Positions 6,132 through 11,095 of a stretch of DNA of 11,095 bases are shown piece after piece (positions within the stretch are counted from its first letter, which is position 1; each line of letters starts with the position of its first letter). Location: positions 14,472-25,566 of the forward strand of contig DNPP01000277.1 of the NCBI GenBank assembly GCA_003501365.1, in the 5' to 3' direction. A program made the position numbers and the translations under genes. The notes under the pieces are model-generated. The model had not been told where the DNA came from and searched no databases. It saw only the letters and a program-made list of their open reading frames with translations. The DNA comes from Bacillota bacterium (GTDB taxonomy: Bacteria; Bacillota; UBA4882; UBA8346).

Positions 6132-6185
6132 ATTATATTTTTTTATATTTTCGTCATACTTACCTTTTTTCCTGCCAGTATTCAA
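6132..6185 (-). promoter_or_regulatory. Candidate promoter region of the cheX/HD-GYP unit
   Basis: Two weak alternatives are seen on the minus strand. One is TTGAAT (6185-6180), a 17-base spacer and TAAGTA (6162-6157). The other is a perfect TATAAT (6137-6132), 41 bases before the ATG, without a good -35. Both lie just downstream of the clpC terminator, so the unit needs its own promoter. No clear flagellar sigma-28 or sigma-54 pattern was found. Confidence 0.35.
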
Positions 6186-6197
6186 AAAAGACTTAAA

Positions 6198-6239
6198 AAA
6201 AATAAGGGACTGTTTCAAAAGAGACAGTCCCTTATTTTT
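6198..6239 (-). terminator. Intrinsic terminator of the ctsR-clpC operon
   Basis: A long stem pairs AATAAGGGACTGTTTC (6201-6216) with its partner (6221-6236) around an AAAA loop, with one wobble pair. A T-run follows on the minus strand. A run of T also follows on the plus strand, so the structure could work in both directions. It lies about 170 bases after the clpC stop. Confidence 0.9.
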
Positions 6240-6408
6240 GCATACGAGATCGAAAGAAAATAGAAATATAAAAAAATAGGGTATGAAACGGCAAAACAAT
6301 AATAAAATAGCATTTCCCGAATATACCCGGAGAGGGCAATAAATCCAATTATATCAACTGTGGCTGTCGCATTTGCTTTTGAGGCAGCCTCTTGAACATA
6401 AAATCTTC
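6240..6408. other. clpC 3' untranslated region with a small hairpin
   Basis: This non-coding stretch lies between the clpC stop and its main terminator. A minus-strand hairpin with GGCTG/CAGCC arms (6385-6389 with 6362-6366), which competes with the small palindrome GAGGCAGCCTC (6381-6391), starts about 17 bases after the stop. It lacks a T-run. Nothing else is seen. Confidence 0.5.
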
Positions 6409-8841
6409 TTAAACGGTCTGAAACTTAATTTGTTCTTCCTGCACTTCGGTCCGGATTGTCTTACCCGGCGGCAGATTTCCTTTTAAAATCTCTTCCGATA
6501 AAGGATTTTCAATTAACCTTTGCACAGCCCGGCGTAACGGACGAGCTCCAAAAAGCGGATCATAACCCTCTTCAGCCAAAAACTCTTTGGCCTCATTGGT
6601 TACTTCCAAAGTCAATCCTTTTTCAGTAAGCTGCTTGGCAACCGGTTTAATCATCAAATCAACAATCTGCTTGATCTGGTCCTTAGTCAATGCGTGGAAA
6701 ACAATCACCTCGTCGACCCGGTTCAAAAACTCCGGCCGGAAAGTTTTCTTGAGTTCGTCCAATACTTTTCCCTTCATCTTGCGATAATTGTCTTCCTCTT
6801 CGTCCTGGGAAATTTGAAAGCCGATAGCTCCTTGATGATCAATGAGATTGGCGCCGACGTTGGAGGTCATGACTACGACGGTATTTCGGAAATCAATCGT
6901 TCTCCCGTGGGAATCGGTTAATCTTCCATCTTCCAGCACCTGTAGCAGTATATTAAATACTTCCGGATGGGCCTTTTCAATCTCATCCAGTAAAATTACG
7001 GAATAGGGTTTGCGACGCACCCGTTCCGTCAACTGTCCACCCTCTTCAAAGCCGACATAACCAGGGGGAGAACCCACCAGCCTGGAAACAGTATGGCGTT
7101 CCATATATTCCGACATATCAATACGGACTACCGAATTTTCATCCCCAAACATCGCCTCAGCAAGTGCCCTTGCCAATTCAGTTTTTCCTACCCCAGTCGG
7201 CCCCAGGAAAATGAATGAACCGATCGGTCGTTTCGGATCCTTTAGTCCGGCCCGGGCCCTGCGAATTGCTTTGGAAATGGCTTCAATCGCTTCATTCTGG
7301 CCAATCACCCGTTCATGCAAGATATCCTCCATCTTGAGCAAGCGTTCGGTCTCGGCCTGTTCTAATTTAGAGACCGGTATCCCGGTCCAGCTTGCGACTA
7401 TGCTGGCGATATCATCATCGGATACTACCGGTTCATCCATACTACGCTTGTTCTTCCAATCATTCCGTAGATTATCCAGTTGTTGCCTGAGTTTTTGCTC
7501 TTTATCCCGAAGTTCCGCCGCTTTTTCAAATTCTTCATTTTTAATGGCCGCTTCTTTTTCCTGCTGTATAGTATTGACTTGGTCTTCCAGTTCCTTCAAA
7601 TCCGGCGGGGTAATGGTTGTCTTCAAGCGCACCTTTGATGCGGCCTCATCAATCAAGTCAATCGCTTTATCCGGCAAAAAGCGATCCGTAATATAGCGGT
7701 CCGAAAGATTCACCGCAGTTGTAATCGCGATATCGGAAATTTTTACCCGGTGATGGGCTTCATAACGATCCCGTAACCCCTCCAGAATTAACACCGTCTC
7801 GTTCTTCGAAGGTTCACCGATTTTAATAGGCTGAAAGCGGCGTTCCAAAGCGGCGTCTTTCTCTACATGCTTGCGATATTCGTCAAGGGTAGTCGCGCCA
7901 ATACATTGTAATTCGCCACGAGCCAATGCCGGCTTTAGGATATTGGCGGCATCAATCGCTCCCTCAGCAGCTCCAGCGCCAATCAAAGTATGCATTTCAT
8001 CGATAAAAAGAATCACATCGCCGGCATTACGGATCTCTTCCATGACTTTCTTCATTCTTTCTTCAAATTCGCCGCGATACTTCGAACCGGCTACCATTGA
8101 GCCCATGTCCAGCGACACTACTCGTTTATTGCGCAATATCTCCGGTACGATGCCATTGATAATTTTTTGGGCCAGCCCTTCAGCAATCGCAGTCTTTCCA
8201 ACCCCCGGTTCACCGATTAATACCGGGTTATTTTTAGTACGACGGGACAAAACTTGAATTACCCGCTCAATCTCATTTTCCCGGCCGATCACCGGATCAA
8301 GTTTTCCGATTTTAGCCAACTCGGTAAGATCCCGTCCGAACTGATTTAAAGTTGGCGTTTTATTGGCGCCTCTGGCGGTACCCGGTTGATCCGGAAAAGC
8401 ACCGTTGTTCCCGCCTAAAAGACTGAGAACGGTTTTTCGGACTTTGTCCAGATCAGCGCCGAGATTCTTTAAAACCTGGGCCGCCACTCCTTCACCCTCT
8501 CGGATTAACCCAAGCAGGATATGTTCAGTACCGATATAATTATGGCCTAATTGACGTCCCTCATCGACTGCAAGTTCTAATACTCTCTTGGCCCGGGGAG
8601 TGAACGGGATCTCACCAAAAGGATTTGTTTCACCGCTACCGATAATCTTCTCAACTTCCAGGCGAATCTTGTCTAAACGTATATCCAATGACTCCAAGGC
8701 CTTGGCCGCTACGCCTTCCCCCTCAGCCAGCAATCCCAGGAGTATATGTTCAGTTCCTACCACATTATGCCCTAAACGGGCAGCCTCTTGTTGTGCTAAA
8801 TATACAACTTTACGCGCTCTTTCAGTAAACCGTTCAAACAT
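6409..8841 (-). CDS. clpC: ATP-dependent Clp protease ATP-binding subunit ClpC (Hsp100 unfoldase)
   Basis: ClpC is a hexameric AAA+ unfoldase that feeds proteins, including those marked with phosphoarginine, to the ClpP protease. Counting from the ATG at 8841 (810 residues, normal length), the double Clp N-domain covers about 1-140. Domain 1 has Walker A GEPGVGKT (210-217) and Walker B ILFIDE (277-282). A UVR-type coiled-coil middle region (EEFEKAAELRDKEQKL) lies near 436-451. Domain 2 has Walker A GPTGVGKT (547-554), pore loop GYVGF (594-598), Walker B VILLDE (615-620), the ClpP-docking loop IGF (673-675) and sensor 2 GARPLRR (765-771). Start choice: an in-frame GTG at 8853 would add four residues, but MFERFTERARKVV is the family N-terminus and GGTGAG lies four bases before the ATG. 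The ATG overlaps the mcsB end by eight bases, suggesting coupling. It is the last gene of the CtsR-controlled operon. Confidence 0.98.
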   Translation of the reverse strand: MFERFTERARKVVYLAQQEAARLGHNVVGTEHILLGLLAEGEGVAAKALESLDIRLDKIRLEVEKIIGSGETNPFGEIPFTPRAKRVLELAVDEGRQLGHNYIGTEHILLGLIREGEGVAAQVLKNLGADLDKVRKTVLSLLGGNNGAFPDQPGTARGANKTPTLNQFGRDLTELAKIGKLDPVIGRENEIERVIQVLSRRTKNNPVLIGEPGVGKTAIAEGLAQKIINGIVPEILRNKRVVSLDMGSMVAGSKYRGEFEERMKKVMEEIRNAGDVILFIDEMHTLIGAGAAEGAIDAANILKPALARGELQCIGATTLDEYRKHVEKDAALERRFQPIKIGEPSKNETVLILEGLRDRYEAHHRVKISDIAITTAVNLSDRYITDRFLPDKAIDLIDEAASKVRLKTTITPPDLKELEDQVNTIQQEKEAAIKNEEFEKAAELRDKEQKLRQQLDNLRNDWKNKRSMDEPVVSDDDIASIVASWTGIPVSKLEQAETERLLKMEDILHERVIGQNEAIEAISKAIRRARAGLKDPKRPIGSFIFLGPTGVGKTELARALAEAMFGDENSVVRIDMSEYMERHTVSRLVGSPPGYVGFEEGGQLTERVRRKPYSVILLDEIEKAHPEVFNILLQVLEDGRLTDSHGRTIDFRNTVVVMTSNVGANLIDHQGAIGFQISQDEEEDNYRKMKGKVLDELKKTFRPEFLNRVDEVIVFHALTKDQIKQIVDLMIKPVAKQLTEKGLTLEVTNEAKEFLAEEGYDPLFGARPLRRAVQRLIENPLSEEILKGNLPPGKTIRTEVQEEQIKFQTV

Positions 8842-9913
8842 TTGGCTCACCACTCCCTTCTTGGATTTTCAACTTATCTCGGATAATCGAAGCCCGATAA
8901 AAATCTCTTTCAGCCGGTGATAGCTCTTTACCGATAATTTTTTGTAGAATCGAAGCTCTAATCAAAAAGAGCAATTCCTTTAACATTTTTTTATTGATCT
9001 TTGGTATTATACCCAATTCCACACCCAGTTTCACATCAGATAATAGTTTTAGCCCTTCCTGGGAGGATAACATTCTAGCTTGCGTAAGGATGCCATACGA
9101 ACGACAAACCCGATCCTCCAATTGAATCCTGGAATCTTTTAATAGCGACTCTCGCACCGCTCGTTCCCTTTCAATCACCTGGCGACAAACGCTCCTCAAA
9201 TTGCCGCTTAGATCGGCCTCGGTTCGTCCTAACGTGACGGAATTCGATACTTGATAAAGATCGCCGATGGATTCGGTCCCTTCACCGTATAAACCGCGAA
9301 TACTGATACCGATATGAATCAAAGCGGTCAAAACTTTCTTTACCTGGTCAACCATAGCCAATCCCGGCAGATGAAGCATTACTGAAGCCCTGAGTCCAGT
9401 CCCGACATTGGTGGGACAGGAAGTAAGATAACCGTAGTTTTCATCAAAGCATACATCCAAACTTTCTTCAAAATAATCATCCATTTGGTTAGCCAGTCCC
9501 AAGGCGCCTTCCAAGGAGAAACCCGCTGTAATGGCTTGAATCCGCAAATGATCCTCTTCATTGACCATTACGCTGACGGATTGTTCACGATTGATCAACA
9601 ACATCCGCAGGTGGGACTGGTCAATAAATTGTGGGCTACACAAATGCTTTTCAACCAAAATCAACCGATCATTCGCGTTTAACTCCTCCACTTTAATCAG
9701 CGCTAACTGTTCAATAGGAGGCCGTTCCTGAATGGTCCGGCAGATCTCGTCATTGATTTTACTCAACTGAGCCTCATTGGCGTAATTTGGAAAAGGGATC
9801 CCTTTCAAATTGCGTGCTAACCTAATCCGGGTGCTAATTGCCACATCTCCGGCTTCACCCTCGGATTGAACCCATGCAGGAAAAAAATCTTTTTCATAAT
9901 CATTTATTTTCAA
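8834..9913 (-). CDS. mcsB: Protein arginine kinase McsB
   Basis: McsB phosphorylates arginine side chains, marking proteins for ClpC-ClpP, and inactivates the repressor CtsR. It has the phosphagen-kinase fold. With the chosen TTG at 9913 it has 359 residues, near the usual length. Visible motifs are STRIRLARNLKGIPFPN (27-43), the nucleotide-contacting NEEDHLRIQ (118-126), the catalytic-loop cysteine in TSCPTNVGTGLRASV (Cys166 within 164-178), GRTEADL (229-235), and the C-terminal phosphoarginine-sensing RDFYRA (336-341). Start choice: two in-frame TTG codons exist, at 9919 and 9913. The AGGAGG at 9926-9921 is one base from the first and seven from the second, so the second is far more likely. 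The ribosome site begins at the mcsA stop codon, so the genes are tightly linked. It works with McsA, its activator, encoded immediately upstream. Confidence 0.97.
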   Translation of the reverse strand: MKINDYEKDFFPAWVQSEGEAGDVAISTRIRLARNLKGIPFPNYANEAQLSKINDEICRTIQERPPIEQLALIKVEELNANDRLILVEKHLCSPQFIDQSHLRMLLINREQSVSVMVNEEDHLRIQAITAGFSLEGALGLANQMDDYFEESLDVCFDENYGYLTSCPTNVGTGLRASVMLHLPGLAMVDQVKKVLTALIHIGISIRGLYGEGTESIGDLYQVSNSVTLGRTEADLSGNLRSVCRQVIERERAVRESLLKDSRIQLEDRVCRSYGILTQARMLSSQEGLKLLSDVKLGVELGIIPKINKKMLKELLFLIRASILQKIIGKELSPAERDFYRASIIRDKLKIQEGSGEPNV

Positions 9914-9920
9914 AATCAAC

Positions 9921-9926
9921 CCTCCT
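9921..9926 (-). promoter_or_regulatory. mcsB ribosome binding site (decides the TTG start)
   Basis: A perfect AGGAGG overlaps the mcsA stop TAG (9927-9925) and lies seven bases before the TTG at 9913. The strong site probably compensates for the weak TTG start codon and keeps McsB synthesis tied to McsA translation. Confidence 0.8.
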
Positions 9927-10434
9927 AAAGTTCCGTTTCCAATCGTCGAATCTCATCTCGTAAAAAAGCGGCCCGCTCATAATCTTCGCGACTAATCGAC
10001 TGTTGAAGTTCAGCCCGTAAATCTTCAATTTCTTTACGGACCCGGACTTTACCGCCGGTTCGTTTGGGAACTTTCCCGTTATGACGGACGCTACCATGCA
10101 CCTTCTTAAGTAACGGCTCCAAACTGGTCTGGAAATATTGATAACAATCACCACAACCGAGTAATCCGCTATTTGTAAAATCAGAGAAAGTCAAACCGCA
10201 ATTCTTACAGAATATTTCTTGATTGGAATTTGGCTGTTGGTAAAGGTCGAGATCGCCTTCCAATAATCCGGCAATAAAGTTCTGAAAATTAAAGCTGGGT
10301 TCGAAGATAATTCCCAATTCATTGCCGACATTTTTGGCACAGACTTCGCATAAATGGAATTCAGTTTTTTCATGATTCATAATCTTGGTTAAATGAACTG
10401 TAGCCGGCCGTTCTCCACAACTTTGACATAACAT
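9925..10434 (-). CDS. mcsA: McsA, zinc-binding activator of McsB (UVR-motif protein)
   Basis: McsA activates the arginine kinase McsB and helps deliver targets to ClpC. It is 169 residues long from the ATG at 10434. Four CxxC pairs for zinc binding are seen: Cys3/6, Cys29/32, Cys76/79 and Cys94/97. The C-terminal segment 135-169 carries a UVR motif (EDYERAAFLRDEIRRLE) that resembles the ClpC middle region. Start choice: the frame extends upstream to an ATG at 10467, but GGGGTGAT lies five bases before the 10434 ATG and MLCQSCGERPA is the usual family start. It follows ctsR after 49 bases and ends 11 bases before mcsB. Confidence 0.96.
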   Translation of the reverse strand: MLCQSCGERPATVHLTKIMNHEKTEFHLCEVCAKNVGNELGIIFEPSFNFQNFIAGLLEGDLDLYQQPNSNQEIFCKNCGLTFSDFTNSGLLGCGDCYQYFQTSLEPLLKKVHGSVRHNGKVPKRTGGKVRVRKEIEDLRAELQQSISREDYERAAFLRDEIRRLETEL

Positions 10435-10483
10435 AAAATCACCCCACAATGAAAATAACAAGGTCAAATGAATGATAAATAGT

Positions 10484-10945
10484 TTATGTTTCGCTCTTAC
10501 TTCCTAACACCATCAGCATGGCCTTTAAAAATTTGGCCCGTAAAAAATCGGCATGAGTTACTTCCAAATCTGCAAATACATCCACCATAAGCTTCAAAAG
10601 CAACTGAGCCGATTCCACTCCAATCATGTTCGTTTCCACCAATCGTTCCAACAAATGTACAACTTCATTCTCGCCTATCTCCGCCGGGACTAATTCATTA
10701 ATCAGCACCGGCAAGCTTTCAATTCGCCAGCTAACCGGCGTAATTCGGATATAGCCGCCACCGCCCCGTTTGCTCTCCACAATATAGCCATGTTCAAGGT
10801 TAAAACGGGTCTCCAACACATAATTGATCTGCGAGGGAGCGCAACGGAACATCTTGGCCAATTCTCGCCGTTGTAGTTCAATAATTTTATTTTGAATCAA
10901 AATATTTCTCAGGTATTGTTCAATGAAATCAGCTAAACTGCCCAT
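10484..10945 (-). CDS. ctsR: Class III heat-shock repressor CtsR
   Basis: CtsR is a dimeric winged-helix repressor of clp genes and is itself a temperature sensor. It is 153 residues, the normal length. The N-terminal DNA-binding domain covers about 1-70: helix-turn-helix with RRELAKMFRCAPSQINYVLETRF (26-48), then the wing KRGGGGYIRI (59-68), whose Arg60 and glycine run form the known heat-sensing, DNA-contacting loop. The C-terminal helices (about 90-150, ending RAKFLKAML) form the dimerisation and McsB/ClpC-recognition part. An AGAGG lies seven bases before the ATG. The gene's own promoter carries a CtsR box, so it is autorepressed along with mcsA, mcsB and clpC. Confidence 0.98.
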   Translation of the reverse strand: MGSLADFIEQYLRNILIQNKIIELQRRELAKMFRCAPSQINYVLETRFNLEHGYIVESKRGGGGYIRITPVSWRIESLPVLINELVPAEIGENEVVHLLERLVETNMIGVESAQLLLKLMVDVFADLEVTHADFLRAKFLKAMLMVLGSKSET

Positions 10946-10954
10946 TTTTATACC

Positions 10955-10971
10955 TCTGACCTTATTTGACC
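10955..10971 (-). promoter_or_regulatory. CtsR operator
   Basis: On the minus strand the sequence GGTCAAA-TAA-GGTCAGA matches the published CtsR tandem heptad consensus RGTCAAA-NAN-RGTCAAA with one mismatch. It begins three bases after the -10 box, covers the expected transcription start (about 10967) and overlaps the first bases of the ctsR ribosome site by two bases. Binding would block polymerase at the promoter. Confidence 0.95.
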
Positions 10972-10973
10972 TT

Positions 10974-11002
10974 ATTGTAATGGAAAACTATTTAAAAAAC
11001 AA
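10974..11002 (-). promoter_or_regulatory. Sigma-A promoter of ctsR-mcsA-mcsB-clpC
   Basis: On the minus strand: -35 TTGTTT (11002-10997), 17-base spacer, -10 TACAAT (10979-10974). The predicted start near 10967 gives a leader of roughly 22 bases. The -35 lies in the T-tract of the upstream terminator. No sigma-B-type promoter was noticed. Confidence 0.85.
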
Positions 11003-11027
11003 GGGAAGGCTTTTTCCCATCCTTCCC
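10994..11027 (-). terminator. Intrinsic terminator of the gene upstream of ctsR
   Basis: On the minus strand, stem GGGAAGG (11027-11021)/CCTTCCC (11009-11003) with an 11-base loop is followed by TTGTTTTTT. It lies 15 bases after the stop of the upstream partial frame, as expected for a terminator of that gene. An outer inverted repeat (10984-10993 with 11029-11038) could extend the stem with a bulge. Confidence 0.75.
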
Positions 11028-11042
11028 GAAATAGTTTTATTT

Positions 11043-11095
11043 TTAATCCTTATCTCTCGTAAGGTCCCTTAATTGAATGTTTACACTTATTTTAA
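11043..11095 (-). CDS. C-terminal end of an unidentified upstream gene (partial)
   Basis: A minus-strand frame is open from the right window edge to a TAA at 11045-11043, giving about 16 codons (KISVNIQLRDLTRDKD). It is followed after 15 bases by an intrinsic terminator. The position supports a real gene end, but the piece is too short to identify and could be chance. Confidence 0.35.
   Translation of the reverse strand, partial: KISVNIQLRDLTRDKD

Noticed and set aside
6117..6299. Minus-strand 60-codon open frame between clpC and cheX
   Set aside because: It runs through the clpC terminator hairpin and T-run, has low-complexity Phe/Leu/Lys composition, and no ribosome site was evident.
7211..7696. 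Plus-strand 161-codon open frame
   Set aside because: It lies wholly antisense to the well-conserved clpC gene, has a serine-rich composition typical of an antisense shadow, and shows no recognisable domain.
8842..8853. Longer ClpC N-terminus starting at GTG 8853
   Set aside because: The extra residues MVSQ are not part of the family N-terminus and the ribosome site is better placed for the ATG at 8841.
9900..10154. Minus-strand 84-codon open frame
   Set aside because: It is an out-of-frame overlap with mcsA, which has four CxxC motifs and a UVR motif in the correct frame.
10462..10468. GGTCAAA on the plus strand between ctsR and mcsA, a CtsR half-site
   Set aside because: No second heptad at the required three-base spacing is present, so it is probably chance.

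Overview
This window is almost certainly from a Firmicutes (Bacillota) chromosome. The clearest evidence is the gene order ctsR-mcsA-mcsB-clpC behind a textbook CtsR operator, an arrangement typical of that phylum. Every recognisable gene lies on the minus strand, so the biological order runs from the right end of the window to the left. The base composition is moderately AT-rich. The sugar-binding protein has a Sec signal peptide but no lipobox cysteine. This hints at a lineage with an outer membrane (for example Limnochordia/Hydrogenispora-like, Halanaerobiales or Negativicutes), but that is inference only.

Region 1 (about 11095-6195) is the class III heat-shock / protein-quality-control operon. 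The last codons of an unknown upstream gene end at 11043 and are followed by a terminator. The ctsR promoter follows directly, with its -35 box lying in that terminator's T-tract. The CtsR box covers the expected transcription start. CtsR (repressor), McsA (zinc-binding adaptor/activator), McsB (protein arginine kinase, TTG start) and ClpC (Hsp100 unfoldase) are tightly packed. McsA and McsB control CtsR activity and mark proteins with phosphoarginine for ClpC and its partner protease ClpP, which is not in this window. A strong terminator at about 6198-6239 closes the unit.

Region 2 (about 6185-4420) is a two-gene signalling unit. It has a stand-alone CheX-type CheY-P phosphatase and, 21 bases later, an HD-GYP protein expected to act on cyclic-di-GMP. 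The HD-GYP protein has an unusual HDxGM in place of HDxGK. A terminator with a run of T follows.

Region 3 (about 4420-3908) is a 580-base gap. It holds a possible decayed Spo0E-like fragment and the control region of the sugar operon, with palindromic AACTATAGTT sites, one of which overlaps a good -10 box.

Region 4 (3907-1) is a monosaccharide ABC importer of the ChvE-GguA-GguB type: binding protein, double ATPase, and a permease that runs off the left edge. A 405-base spacer separates binding protein and ATPase. It carries a very stable GC-rich hairpin, further copies of the operator-like motif, a perfect 20-base tandem repeat and a palindrome overlapping a good ribosome site with a nine-codon ORF, possibly an insertion-sequence remnant. 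I saw no RNA genes, no CRISPR array and no intact mobile element. Most of the window is well-known biology; the novelty is in the non-coding parts and in a few residue-level oddities.
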